Counted from the stretch's first letter, positions 1-9,568 are shown. The stretch: DNA of 64,000 bases from Psychrobacter pygoscelis (GCF_004335015.1 NZ_RQRU01000004.1:1-64000), one strand, 5' to 3'. Notes: generated by a model from the letters alone, not told the origin. Program-made: numbers and translations.

Positions 1-30
1 CTTATATCTGACTGAGATAGGACACTTCTT

Positions 31-924
31 ATGCCCCCTAGCTTTAAGCTCGCCACCCTAACGTTGGCTGTGAATGCCGCTCTGATCACTCCCGTTGCCG
101 CTCAAGCTGCCGATGAAGACCTTCCTTCAGTGACACTTCCTACCATTACGGTGACTGCCGAAACAGAGATTGAGACCGCCGATGGGCCTGTTCAAGGTAT
201 CGCTGCTAGTAGAGTTAGCTCTACCACAGGTTTTGATGAGTCAATCCTCAAGTCAACACAATCGGTGACGGTAGTCGGTCAGCAAGAGATGGAAACGATT
301 GGTACAAACGATATGGAGGATGCGCTAGGTTACGTTTCTGGTATTACTGCTTGGCAACCTAGTGATAAAGCTTCAACTTCATATGTAATAAGAGGTTTTA
401 GGAATTTCCAGAATTATTATCAAGATGGGCAGCGAATTCTAGCGAATTCTTTTGATGGTCCTTTTGAAACATACGGGCTTGAACGGGTTGAGGTTATCAA
501 AGGTCCCAATTCCTTATTAAATGGTGCTATGCCGCCAGGCGGTACTATTAATAACATTACTAAGAAGCCGTATTTTGCAGATGGATACGAGGTTAATGCG
601 GAAATAGGTAGCTTTAATCGTAAACAAATATCAGCTGACATTAATCAGAAATTAACTGATGATATTGCTGTACGGTTAGTAGGTGTTTACAAAAATAGTG
701 ACTCTTTTGTTAATTACGTTCCAGATGATGCAATATATATTGCGCCATCATTAACTTGGCAACCATCAGATGCTACTCAATTAACACTACAAGCTGATTA
801 TCACCAAATTAATACGAAATATATTACCTTTTTGCCAGCTGTAGGAACGCTTGATACACAATATGGCAAGATAGATAGAGAAAGTTTTGTTGGTGGGCCG
901 ATAGTAGGGAAAAGCAGGATATAG
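31..924 (+). pseudogene. TonB-dependent siderophore receptor, truncated
   Basis: This is the N-terminal part of an outer-membrane TonB-dependent siderophore receptor of the FhuA/FpvA type. A signal peptide covers about residues 1-26, a TonB-box-like segment (LPTITVTAE) lies near residues 36-44, and a plug domain at about 70-180 contains the usual RVEVIKGP block. The first beta-strands follow, to about residue 290. Full-length relatives have roughly 700 residues, so most of the barrel is missing. Receptor-like sequence stops near 900 and the frame ends at a stop seven codons later, while a different frame continues (see 903-1049). The first 300 bp are richer in GC than what follows, which may mean a mosaic. 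The fragment cannot form a pore; it is most likely a relic of the receptor that once served the transporter downstream. Confidence 0.85.
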
Positions 925-1049
925 ATAGATTTTATCAAATGATCGGTAAAGATTCTAAATACGAAAATTTTCTAAACTCAGACCATTTTCAAATTTTAAA
1001 ATCATCTGAGTTTATAGAAGATTTCAATCTAAATTTGGGCTTAGATTAA
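903..1049 (+). pseudogene. orphan C-terminal fragment of an unrelated protein
   Basis: In the frame one base behind the receptor, about 48 clean codons run to a TAA at 1047. They are charged and helical (REKQDIDRFYQMIGKD near the start, EDFNLNLGLD at the end). It does not look like receptor barrel sequence and has no start codon of its own. It looks like the C-terminus of another gene, joined to the receptor by a deletion or recombination. The style is reminiscent of the tails of plasmid mobilisation or replication proteins, but I do not recognise the family. Confidence 0.4.
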
Positions 1050-1366
1050 TAGAACAAGTACAACACTAGATAGTATCAAGGAGTAGTTAGGAGATTTAAG
1101 ATATAACCGTTTTTTAACCGCTTATTATTCTTACTGAACTAAACTTCATCATCGCTGATATGAGTAAAGTCATAAGTTCTAGATATAAATATCTACGAAA
1201 TAAAATATTGAATGTAGGACTAATACTAGTCAGTCAACTCTGCTAGACAGTGGTTTTATTTTAAACCTTGGGTTGTTGCTGTTTTACTATAATTTCAGAT
1301 TTGGGATAGTGCGTAAGATTCATCTATATAATTAATTATAAAGGCTGATATTAAGTATGATATGCC
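1050..1366. other. AT-rich intergenic region upstream of the binding protein gene
   Basis: There is no open frame of note and no RNA gene that I can see. The region must hold the promoter of the downstream iron uptake operon, but no convincing Fur box or -35/-10 pair stands out. Confidence 0.5.
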
Positions 1367-2353
1367 ATGATTAAAACAAAAAATCGTATATTAATAGTTG
1401 TGAGCTCACTGTTAATTATAAGTATATGTTTACTAGCTGATTATATTACTCACAGTCAATTGAGTTCATTGCGCCCAAAGACAATGGATATTAAAGTATA
1501 CTCCCCCGAAAGGGGAATAGTAGCGACTATGACTAGTTTGGGTTATCCGCCATATGCTATCAGTGATAAAAAATTATATTCTAGATCAGTAACCAAACCT
1601 GAACTACCTGAAAATATCATAGACTTAGGTAGTAAAGTACCACCAAATAATGAAGCGATGTCTCAAATAAAACTAGACTTTATCTTGGATACTGATTTTT
1701 ATACCTACAATAGGGATCTTTATAGTCCAGATATTCCTTTACGTACAATTGATTTCGGACAAAATGTCGATAATATTGGTAAATTACCTAAATGGTCTAA
1801 ATATGTGGAAGCTTTAAGAACAATTGGTCGAAATATTAATAAAGAAGAAAAAGCAAATATATATATAGAAACAAGTTATAACAGAATCATAGAGGCAGGA
1901 AAAAATGTCCAAAAGTATCTAGGAAAAAATAGAAAAATAATAGTTATCAATCTTAGGGATACTAGAGAAATAGAGGTCGTAACATTAAATAACCCTATAG
2001 CGCTGACTGCGAAAATGATGGGTTTAGAGCTTATTTCAGTTGGAAAGGCAAAGCAATACGGCTACGCTTCTGTACCCATACATACATTGTATGAGTTACC
2101 TGATAATGTTTGCTTGATAATTAAAGAACCGATTGTAGAAATGACTAAACGAGACATAGTTAATAGTATTATTTGGCAACAATCTCCTTTCTTTCGTCCT
2201 GAAGCTTGCATATATAAAATAGAACCAGTATGGACTAGAGGTGGTATGCAATCAATGTTGACATTTGCAGAAAATTTAGAAGACGCAGTTACTATAGGAA
2301 ATATAAATGAACTTAGTTATGAGTATGTTACCCAAGTAGAAGGTAAAAAATGA
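1367..2353 (+). CDS. FhuD-like iron-siderophore substrate-binding protein, membrane-anchored
   Basis: This 328-residue protein resembles the periplasmic hydroxamate-siderophore binding protein FhuD. An N-terminal hydrophobic segment at about residues 8-25 has no lipobox and no clear signal peptidase site, so the protein may stay tethered to the inner membrane. The family pattern is visible in LPENIIDLGSKVPPNNE in the first lobe and in the end region (PFFRPEACIYKIEPVWTRGG), which parallels the C-terminal lobe of E. coli FhuD. The stop codon overlaps the start of the permease gene by four bases (ATGA), which implies translational coupling. No strong ribosome binding site precedes the ATG, so the start is not certain. 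The substrate is inferred only from the resemblance and from the fused permease next to it. Confidence 0.75.
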   Translation: MIKTKNRILIVVSSLLIISICLLADYITHSQLSSLRPKTMDIKVYSPERGIVATMTSLGYPPYAISDKKLYSRSVTKPELPENIIDLGSKVPPNNEAMSQIKLDFILDTDFYTYNRDLYSPDIPLRTIDFGQNVDNIGKLPKWSKYVEALRTIGRNINKEEKANIYIETSYNRIIEAGKNVQKYLGKNRKIIVINLRDTREIEVVTLNNPIALTAKMMGLELISVGKAKQYGYASVPIHTLYELPDNVCLIIKEPIVEMTKRDIVNSIIWQQSPFFRPEACIYKIEPVWTRGGMQSMLTFAENLEDAVTIGNINELSYEYVTQVEGKK

Positions 2354-4311
2354 CATCGCGTTTGCCCAAAAATTACCTATTTATTGTTCTATTTAGCTTG
2401 GCTACGATACTTTCATGGATGTATCTGATCCATCTAAAATGGCAGTGGTCACTAATTGATTTATTGGCTCAACCTACTCAACTAACGCCTAAAGCTATAA
2501 TCATCCAATTAATTCTAATAGCTCAATCTGGTGTAGCTTTTTTAAGCGGGGGGTTACTTGCAGTCGTTAGTATATTGCTTCAGCAGATAGTTAAAAATAA
2601 CCTTGCCTCTGATAGTACTCTTGCTGTAAGTAGTGGTGCTTTATTTTTTATAGTATTAGCGATGTTGTTTTTTCCCAGTTGGGCGATTTATGGTAGCTTT
2701 TGGATAGCTTTTATCGGAGCGTTAATAACATTAGGATTGGTAGTGCTTATTGCTTTACCAAGCAAACTAGATCCGTTAGTGTTGATAATTGCAGGCTTTG
2801 TGGTTGGTATCTTGGCTAATTCTTGCATTAATTTATTAATGATGTTTAATCCTGAGTATTTTAGTACGCTAACTCTATGGAGTAGTGGCTTATTATATCA
2901 AGTTAGTTGGCAACCACTACTACATCTATTTTTAATTACTATAGTTAGCTTACCAATATTAATGCTGCTTGAAAAGCCATTAATGCTGATGTCGTTAGAT
3001 GATGGGCAGGCTACTAGATTAGGATTGTCTGTTCAATGGCTTCGTACTAGCATGTTTATCCTATGCGCTATATTAACTGCGATGGTAGTGAGTAAAGTTG
3101 GCCTCATTGGTTTTGTTGGTTTAGGAGCAGCAACCATAATTAATGCAATGCAAGTACAGAATATTCGCCATAGATTACTATTAGGGTTCCTGTTTGGTGG
3201 ATTATTACTTTGGCTTACTAATAATTTTCTTAATATTTTAACTCACTATTTGCCTCTATCATTCCCATTGCCTGCAGGAGTTCTTACCAGCCTTCTAGGC
3301 GCTCCTCTAATTATATGGTTGATACTTAAACAACGTAAACAGATTAATAATCAAGAAACTTATGATATTGAATTTAGACGTAAAGATATAGACTTGTGGA
3401 GCTATATATTTTTATTAATATTATTATTTACACTGACATTAGTATTTGTACAAACGATTCATGGTTGGCAGTTCTCATTTAATCTTGAGCATCTTAAGCA
3501 GTTTCGACTAGGACGCAGTTTAGGTGCTGCTTCCTCGGGTGTTATTTTAGCTATTGCAGGTGTAGTACTGCAACAGATGACTCGCAATCCCATGGCTAGT
3601 CCAGAAGTATTAGGTATAAGCTCAGTAGCTTCTATTTCAATGGTACTAGCATTTATATTAATTACTGATTTACCAATAATAGGGGTGCTTGGTTTCGGCG
3701 TATTAGGTAGTGCTATTTGTTTAATAACTATTTTATGGTTAATGAGTAAAGTACATAATAGTTATCTATTGCTTATAGGTATTGCAATTGGAGCACTATC
3801 GGCACCATTTAGTTTAATAATAGCTTTCAGTAATGACTCAAAGTTACAGGCTATTCTAAGTTGGTTATCGGGTACTACTTATCATATTTTACCGCAAGTC
3901 GCGTATATTTTATTAATTTTGGCAGTATTAACTTATTTGATAAGCTTTTTAACTATCAAGCCATTAAAGCTATTAAGTTTAACTGAACCCGTAGCACGTG
4001 GTTTAGGGTTATCTGTGAAAGCTAATATAGCAGGACTTCTAGTCTTCATCGCAGTGTTAAGCACTATAGCTACTGTCACTATAGGACCACTAAGTTTTGT
4101 TGGGTTGATGATTCCCCATATTGCACGAACTTTAGGTGCAGTAACAGTAGAAAAACAACTGTCCTTATCTGCGCTATTAGGAGCCTTATTCATGCTTTCA
4201 GCAGATTGGATAGGACGCTATGCGATATTTCCTTATGAAATACCTGCAGGCATTTTGGCCTCAGTAATCGGCGGTGTTTACTTCTTAATTATGATGCGTA
4301 AGTTTAAATAA
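2350..4311 (+). CDS. fhuB: FhuB-like fused iron-siderophore ABC permease
   Basis: This 653-residue inner-membrane protein consists of two tandem FecCD-type permease halves, each with about ten hydrophobic segments, split near residues 325-350. The double length and layout match FhuB (about 660 residues in E. coli) rather than the separate FepD/FepG type. Both halves carry the family signature before the coupling helix: GLIGFVGLGAATI in the first half and GPLSFVGLMIPHIAR in the second. The gene overlaps the FhuD-like gene by four bases. No ATPase gene (FhuC) lies next to it or anywhere in the window, so the permease must use an ATPase encoded elsewhere or be an orphan. The coding sequence is notably AT-rich, in keeping with acquired DNA. 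Confidence 0.85.
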   Translation: MTSRLPKNYLFIVLFSLATILSWMYLIHLKWQWSLIDLLAQPTQLTPKAIIIQLILIAQSGVAFLSGGLLAVVSILLQQIVKNNLASDSTLAVSSGALFFIVLAMLFFPSWAIYGSFWIAFIGALITLGLVVLIALPSKLDPLVLIIAGFVVGILANSCINLLMMFNPEYFSTLTLWSSGLLYQVSWQPLLHLFLITIVSLPILMLLEKPLMLMSLDDGQATRLGLSVQWLRTSMFILCAILTAMVVSKVGLIGFVGLGAATIINAMQVQNIRHRLLLGFLFGGLLLWLTNNFLNILTHYLPLSFPLPAGVLTSLLGAPLIIWLILKQRKQINNQETYDIEFRRKDIDLWSYIFLLILLFTLTLVFVQTIHGWQFSFNLEHLKQFRLGRSLGAASSGVILAIAGVVLQQMTRNPMASPEVLGISSVASISMVLAFILITDLPIIGVLGFGVLGSAICLITILWLMSKVHNSYLLLIGIAIGALSAPFSLIIAFSNDSKLQAILSWLSGTTYHILPQVAYILLILAVLTYLISFLTIKPLKLLSLTEPVARGLGLSVKANIAGLLVFIAVLSTIATVTIGPLSFVGLMIPHIARTLGAVTVEKQLSLSALLGALFMLSADWIGRYAIFPYEIPAGILASVIGGVYFLIMMRKFK

Positions 4312-4354
4312 AACTCTATATTCACAAATCAATAAATAATAAGGAATAATACCG

Positions 4355-5737
4355 ATGCACGTTATGGCGAAGCTTAATAGCATTAAATCTGCTGGTTTAA
4401 ATATTGTTAGTAATGCTCTATTTACTAGTTATGTTGACCAGAAGCGTACTATGCTTAGCAGTGAGGACGCTTTTGAGAAAGAGGAAATTTTAGACTATCT
4501 AAGTAACTACCGATTTGAGCTCATGCATGTCTTAAAATCATTTACTACAGTGCAATTCAATGAGCAAGCTTGGCCAATTGTAGATGACATATTTGAACAA
4601 GGCTTAGAGGTGCGTTATTTACCACATAACATTTCATACGAGCAAGCCGAATCTATACAAAAGACTATATCCGTTGATAATTTAAAACAGCATAAAGATA
4701 GTAAAATTGTTTTTGTACCATTTCGAATCCAAGGTGCTTCACTAAAAGATCGTGTATATTATTTATTCTATGAAGCTTTGATAAAAGAAGATGAACTATC
4801 CGTTCTCCAACCATCAAAGGTTGTTAGATATTATTTTGAAGTAACTGGAACACGTTATATCACTAAAAACATGCTACGGCTTTATATCAAAAGTGAGGTA
4901 AGTATTCCTGCTAACGACCCAGGGTTTGCCTATCGTTTTGTTTTAACCACATTAAACTATCAAAAGGGTGACCGCAATAGTGAAAAAGACGAATTCCTCG
5001 TTTGTAACCTACCTAAAAAAATTTTTCAACAACTAAAGCCGAAGGTGGAAGAATTACCCTTTGGTACTAAGCTTATTGAAATAGCTAAAAAACAGTCTTC
5101 AATAGTATTCATTGAAGTATTAAAGCGTCTACCAGAGTCTAAACGTGACAAGCTTGAAGCTCAAGTTGCAGGATCAAACAAAGGTCGCTATTACACTTTA
5201 AGGCAATTGTACAAGCCACAACTAAGTACGGCAGACAGTACACTAAAGGGTGAGGTAGATATCTACACTCATGAAGATAGTCCTGGAAGTAAGTGGGCTA
5301 GGTCGCTAAAAGCTGGCAGTATCATTTACGCTGATAGCGACTATGAAGAATCTATTAAAACTATGATAATTGGACAGCCACTATTAATCTGTGATGAGAC
5401 CTCTATGCCGGCAGTTGCGGCAATGCTCGAACGTTGGCAAAGCCAGACTGTGCCTATAGTGATTAGTATTACCAATGAAAATACTGACTTTAGCTATTTC
5501 GATGAGATGCTATTGCCAAAGTTACTACAAAATAATCTGGATATTATCTATATTAATGCTAGTCAAACCAATAATCTGGCGCAAGCGGTCATTGATCAAA
5601 TTAAGGCGCAGAATAAAAAAATCGACTGTGCTTGGGGAGCTATAGGAAAAAATGATTGCAAACCTATTAAAAAGTATCTTAATGAAGAACATGGATTAAA
5701 AGGTAAATTTAATCGAGTACGAGCTTATTGGAACTAA
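4355..5737 (+). CDS. siderophore-interacting (SIP/ViuB-type) ferric reductase with extra N-terminal domain
   Basis: The C-terminal 300 residues of this 460-residue protein fit the siderophore-interacting family, which uses FAD and NAD(P)H to reduce ferric siderophores in the cytoplasm. The FAD domain begins near residue 155 (VTGTRYITKNMLRL) and holds the flavin-binding RYYTLR at 278-283. The nucleotide domain starts near residue 340 with GQPLLICDETSMPAV, the usual arrangement of the family. The first 150 residues are mostly alpha-helical and charged, and I do not recognise them. Most SIP proteins have 250-350 residues, so this is long. An AAGGA ribosome binding site lies nine bases before the ATG. 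The gene follows the permease after 43 bp and probably shares its transcript, which suggests it releases iron from the imported siderophore. Confidence 0.75.
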   Translation: MHVMAKLNSIKSAGLNIVSNALFTSYVDQKRTMLSSEDAFEKEEILDYLSNYRFELMHVLKSFTTVQFNEQAWPIVDDIFEQGLEVRYLPHNISYEQAESIQKTISVDNLKQHKDSKIVFVPFRIQGASLKDRVYYLFYEALIKEDELSVLQPSKVVRYYFEVTGTRYITKNMLRLYIKSEVSIPANDPGFAYRFVLTTLNYQKGDRNSEKDEFLVCNLPKKIFQQLKPKVEELPFGTKLIEIAKKQSSIVFIEVLKRLPESKRDKLEAQVAGSNKGRYYTLRQLYKPQLSTADSTLKGEVDIYTHEDSPGSKWARSLKAGSIIYADSDYEESIKTMIIGQPLLICDETSMPAVAAMLERWQSQTVPIVISITNENTDFSYFDEMLLPKLLQNNLDIIYINASQTNNLAQAVIDQIKAQNKKIDCAWGAIGKNDCKPIKKYLNEEHGLKGKFNRVRAYWN

Positions 5738-5800
5738 AGGCATTAAAACACAGTAGCTCATTCTTTTGCATGTCTCACAAATAGTCTTTTGTAGTATCAA

Positions 5801-5839
5801 AATAAAATAGCCTATCTGTTATAGATGAGCTATTTTATT
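5801..5839. terminator. bidirectional terminator between convergent genes
   Basis: An inverted repeat with outer arms AATAAAATAGC and GCTATTTTATT, flanked by A and T runs on the two sides, lies between the convergent SIP reductase gene and the receptor gene. It could stop transcription in both directions. Confidence 0.6.
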
Positions 5840-5929
5840 AATTCTTAAGTTTTCTTGCCTTAACTGACTAGTATTACTTTATAGAAGTAGGCTTTGTTTG
5901 TTTTCTTCGGACGGAGTAAAAGTGGTTAC

Positions 5930-8056
5930 TTACCACTTATAATTCACAGTAACACCTACAGTACGTGGGTCTCCTAAATTATAAGTATTTGGTCGGTAGC
6001 GATATCCTATCGTATCTTGAATATATGTTTTATCAAGAAGGTTGTTCACCTGTATGAAAGCCCCCCAACTATCTGCTTCATATCCGGCTTTGAGGTTTAC
6101 TAACGTATAATCATCTATCTTGTTCGTATTGGCTAAATCGCTCCAAGCTTCGCCTTGATGAGTAGCCGTTAATCCAGCAAACCAACTATTAGTACGGTAA
6201 GTAGCACCTATACTGGCCGTTATATCTCTAGCTTCTGTAAACTCTTTGCCACTATAGTCTGTCTCATTACTGACAAATTCATCAAATTCTGTTTTTACAT
6301 AACCTACCCCTCCAGTTAGTTCAATTTTAGGTGTTACTTTATAACCAGTTTCTATTTCTGCACCATATAAATGAGACTCACCAGCATTCATTACAAAATA
6401 ATCGCCTGGTAGTCCTGTTTCTCCATTTACAGATACTTGTTGGTCTTTCCAATCAGTATAAAAGATATTACCAGTTAATGAAAAGCCATTATTATTGCGG
6501 GCACGCAGTGAAAACTCGTAATTATCTGTATATTCTTCATCATATTCTTGACTTGACTGTGTGACAACATTCGCTGATATACCCCCAGGACGATAGCCAC
6601 GTTGATAGACAAACCCTGTATTTAAGCTATCAGTCCAAGCATAATCAATACCAAGCTTTGGTAGCCAGACAGTTTGAGAATTACTGTCATCAAAGTCTCC
6701 ACCTATTTGATTGATAACACCCTCCACTACTTGATCAACGGGTGTAATTCCAGTACCTTGAACCAATCTAGCAGTTGGGTCTGATAAGGTATCTCGCTTA
6801 TCATAATCAAAACGCAGACCCCCAATCAATGTCACTTTAGGTGTAATGTGATAATCTACATTCGTAAAAGCAGCGTAATTAGTATATTCCTCGACATTAT
6901 ATGTAATGTAGTCAGCGGTAATTTTATAACCTTGGATATTGTAAGGCAGTTCTAAGGTGCTTAAAGAGTTCTTAAAGTCCCCTTGTGTTGCATATAACCC
7001 AAAAACAGCCTCAATATCATCAGCATTATCGTAGTTAAACAATAATTCCTGTGACCAGTTATTTGAACTACGATCATTGTTATAAGCTGCATCACCATTG
7101 TTACCATCATAATCGCTCTGACGTTCAAAAGTTAAATCCTGGTAGCCCGTAGTTGAAGTTAATGACCAATCATCAGATATTCGATCATGATATTTAAGGC
7201 TAACATTAGTTACATCAGTATTAAAATAAACAGGTATATTATCTGTATTTATACGCTCGTCAGGAGATATGCTAGTACGAATACCATCTCGATCATGATT
7301 CACATCTGATACGGTCAACATAACTTTGCTATCATTATCAATAAAGTAAAGCAACTTACCACGAACGCTGATCGCTGTTTGACTATTCCAGTCGTCCTTA
7401 TTAAATGTAATATTGGTAGTATGCCCATCAGTATGTTTGCGCTCAGCACTGATACGGTAAGCTAGGTTTTCGGTGATTGCACCTGTATTTGCAACGGCAA
7501 CTTGATAAGTGTTATCAGTACCATAACCCAATTGTAGGTTACTACTTTGAGTAAATTCAGGATCTTTACTACTTACTACAATAGCACCCGCTAAAGCATT
7601 CCGTCCTGATGTTGTTGATTGCGGACCTCGTAGAATCTCTACTTGTTCTAAATCCCATGTAGATAGTAGCCCTGGCATATTTGCCATATAATTTTGAGCA
7701 ACGCCATCAACTACGACACTAAAAGTGTCTGCTACACCACCACCGACACCACCGCGTGAAATACCACGAATAGAAAAATTTGTTTCTGCATTTATATTAA
7801 CATTCGGAGCTTTGTTCAAAATACCTGAGACATCATCTAGTGTCGGGTCATCCTGCATTTGATCAGCAGTCGTGATGTTGACACTGTCTAGTGTTTCCTG
7901 TGCAGTGCGGTTGATTTTACCAGCGGTAACGACAATAGCGTCAAGTTTTACCATTGGAATTTTTTCATACTCAAGGGGTTTATTTATTTCTGCATGGAGG
8001 TGTTGACTTATACAGAGAGTTAATATGGATAATGTGAATTTACGATAAGCTTGCAT
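5930..8056 (-). CDS. TonB-dependent siderophore receptor
   Basis: This is a complete 708-residue outer-membrane receptor. A signal peptide ends near residue 22 (HLHA), a TonB-box-like DAIVVTAG follows at about 39-46, and the plug domain carries SIRGISRGG and VEILRGPQSTTSGRNALAG. A 22-strand barrel follows, ending in an aromatic residue (GVTVNYKW), as outer-membrane insertion requires. Several late segments (GIDYAWTDSLNTGFVYQRGYRPGG and similar) are typical of catecholate/hydroxamate receptors of the Fiu/FecA group, but the ligand cannot be read from the sequence. It faces the fhuDB-like operon convergently and probably supplies the outer-membrane step now that the first receptor is broken. 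A Fur-box-like sequence lies upstream near 8197. Confidence 0.88.
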   Translation of the reverse strand: MQAYRKFTLSILTLCISQHLHAEINKPLEYEKIPMVKLDAIVVTAGKINRTAQETLDSVNITTADQMQDDPTLDDVSGILNKAPNVNINAETNFSIRGISRGGVGGGVADTFSVVVDGVAQNYMANMPGLLSTWDLEQVEILRGPQSTTSGRNALAGAIVVSSKDPEFTQSSNLQLGYGTDNTYQVAVANTGAITENLAYRISAERKHTDGHTTNITFNKDDWNSQTAISVRGKLLYFIDNDSKVMLTVSDVNHDRDGIRTSISPDERINTDNIPVYFNTDVTNVSLKYHDRISDDWSLTSTTGYQDLTFERQSDYDGNNGDAAYNNDRSSNNWSQELLFNYDNADDIEAVFGLYATQGDFKNSLSTLELPYNIQGYKITADYITYNVEEYTNYAAFTNVDYHITPKVTLIGGLRFDYDKRDTLSDPTARLVQGTGITPVDQVVEGVINQIGGDFDDSNSQTVWLPKLGIDYAWTDSLNTGFVYQRGYRPGGISANVVTQSSQEYDEEYTDNYEFSLRARNNNGFSLTGNIFYTDWKDQQVSVNGETGLPGDYFVMNAGESHLYGAEIETGYKVTPKIELTGGVGYVKTEFDEFVSNETDYSGKEFTEARDITASIGATYRTNSWFAGLTATHQGEAWSDLANTNKIDDYTLVNLKAGYEADSWGAFIQVNNLLDKTYIQDTIGYRYRPNTYNLGDPRTVGVTVNYKW

Positions 8057-8194
8057 AGTTGCTCCAATGTTATAATTTTTAGTTGATGATTAAACAAAGT
8101 TTATTTGGTTAATTTATTGAAAATAAAAACAGAATTTTTAACTTCATAATAATTTTTACTAATACTGTTTACAGATTTTAACATTATAATTTAA

Positions 8195-8221
8195 TTAATG
8201 ATAATGATTATTAAAATTATT
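8195..8221 (-). promoter_or_regulatory. putative Fur box
   Basis: AATGATAATGATTATTA at 8197-8213 matches the Fur consensus built from repeated GATAAT units, and similar AT triplets continue on both sides. It lies about 140 bp upstream of the receptor start on the - strand, a plausible promoter position. Iron-repressed control is the usual rule for this family. The site was judged by eye and the surroundings are very AT-rich. Confidence 0.55.
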
Positions 8222-8311
8222 ATTATTTTATATCGGCTGCTATATATAGTACTGATATTGCGTTATAGTTAGTTGTGTGCTTTAACCCAAAAGTCGTAAA
8301 GTATTGTTTTC

Positions 8312-8330
8312 GGGGCTGTCCTAGGTAACT
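8312..8330 (+). repeat. probable terminal inverted repeat of an IS1595-like element
   Basis: GGGGCTGTCCTAGGTAACT just outside the transposase stop resembles the ends of IS1016-type (IS1595 family) elements. No matching inverted copy is visible beyond 8978, so the far end has been lost or has diverged. Confidence 0.5.
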
Positions 8331-8340
8331 AGCTTAAACC

Positions 8341-8978
8341 CTATTTAACCGATTGTTTTAACTGCAATAATTGTGACTTTGGGTCACTGTGATTAAAACG
8401 CCACTCACATTCCTTTAAATATAGATGAAAATGCTCTTTTGGAACACCGTTAAATTTACGTAAATGACGCTTTGCTTGGTTCCAGAAGTTCTCTATACCG
8501 TTTATATGATTCTTATCATTAACAAAGGTTTTTGAGTGGTTAATACGATAATGAGTAAATTCACTGACATCTAATGCTTTGTAGCTTTTAAATGAGTCAG
8601 TGTAGACAATGCTATCAGGTACTACTTTTTCTCTGATAATCGGGATTAAAGTATCTGCTTTAGCATTCGGTATAATACAGGCGTAAACCTTGCCATTACT
8701 CTTTAATAGACCAAAGACGGGTACTTTATACTACTAGCATCTCATCCTCGTTTGCCTTTACGAGCTCCGCCAAAGTAGGATTCGTCTACTTCGATTTCTC
8801 CTTCGAATAGACCATGTTCTTGGCAGTTCTCATAAGTTAGCAGTGGTAATCTATGAAAGTAATAGCTGGCTGTGGTTTTATTGACACTAACTAAACTTGC
8901 TGCTGTTCTTGCTGTAGAGCCTGCAACAAATAGTTCAATAAGCCTGTTTTGTTTATACCAACTTAACCTCTTTTTCAT
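8341..8978 (-). pseudogene. IS1595-family (IS1016-like) transposase, broken
   Basis: The first 78 codons, from 8978 down to 8742, encode the N-terminal part with a helix-turn-helix-like segment (AGSTARTAASLVSVNKTTASYY) and the first part of the DDE domain (EIEVDESYFGGARKGKRG). A TGA at 8742-8744 then stops translation. The remaining domain continues in another frame from about 8730 to a TAG at 8341, including TDSFKSYKAL, NHINGIENFWNQAKR and ECEWRFNHSD, which are typical of ISXO2/IS1016 transposases. A stop and a frameshift therefore sit together at about 8728-8745. The element cannot make active transposase. It marks the border of the AT-rich iron region. Confidence 0.88.
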
Positions 8979-9103
8979 TAGAGAAGATTATTAACTGTCC
9001 ATTTATTGTAGGAATGAATGATCCTCTTTATTTAATAATCGGTGATCATTTAGTTAAGAATATCCACAGCTCCTTATTTTTATCAATAACACAAAAAATT
9101 CAT

Positions 9104-9400
9104 TAGACCTCTTGCAAAAGCAGCACCGGCTTTTAAAATACCTGACATATTCATAACTCACTAAGAACCATGCCAAACATAGACAAACTACTCAAATAAA
9201 GTAATGTAGGTTTTAAACGCTACACTGGTATGCATAAAGCAAACTTGCAAGAGATGCTTGAAGTAATGCAGCAGTACGAGTCTCAAAAGTCCAAATCAGG
9301 TATGCCAGTGCGCTTAGTTTAGAGGAGTAGATACTATTAGCGTGAATATCGAACGCTTTAGTAATTTTGTAGGTTGGTGTCATTTTTATAGTCGGGGTTT
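9104..9400 (+). pseudogene. IS5-like insertion sequence remnant
   Basis: A sequence like the ends of IS5-group elements (AGACCTCTTGCAAAA near 9105) precedes a decayed transposase start. From the ATG at 9170 the frame reads MPNIDKLLK, stop, then GFKRYTGMHKANLQEMLEVM and further codons to a second stop near 9318. The tract KRYTGMHKANLQEML fits the N-terminal region of IS5 transposases. A short REYRTL-like piece follows out of register near 9342. The rest of the element is missing. Confidence 0.6.
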
Positions 9401-9528
9401 TCGTGCGTGGGCACGTTTTGAGTACCAAATGGGCATCACGCTAGACACACAGTTTTTATTATTTAGTTATATTAAATATAAAAGAATTTAAAAATTAACT
9501 TTATACTCGTAAATTCCTAATTTTAGAC

Positions 9529-9562
9529 AAAAAAAAGCCTCACTATGAAGTGAGGCTTTTTA
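9529..9562 (-). terminator. intrinsic terminator after tRNA-Gly
   Basis: AAAAAGCCTCACT, a short loop, and AGTGAGGCTTTTT form a perfect hairpin with T runs on both sides. On the - strand it lies directly downstream of the tRNA gene. Confidence 0.8.
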
Positions 9563-9568
9563 AATATT

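Noticed and set aside
9213..9428. 71-codon open frame on the - strand
   Set aside because: It is antisense to the IS5-like remnant and shows no protein-like features.
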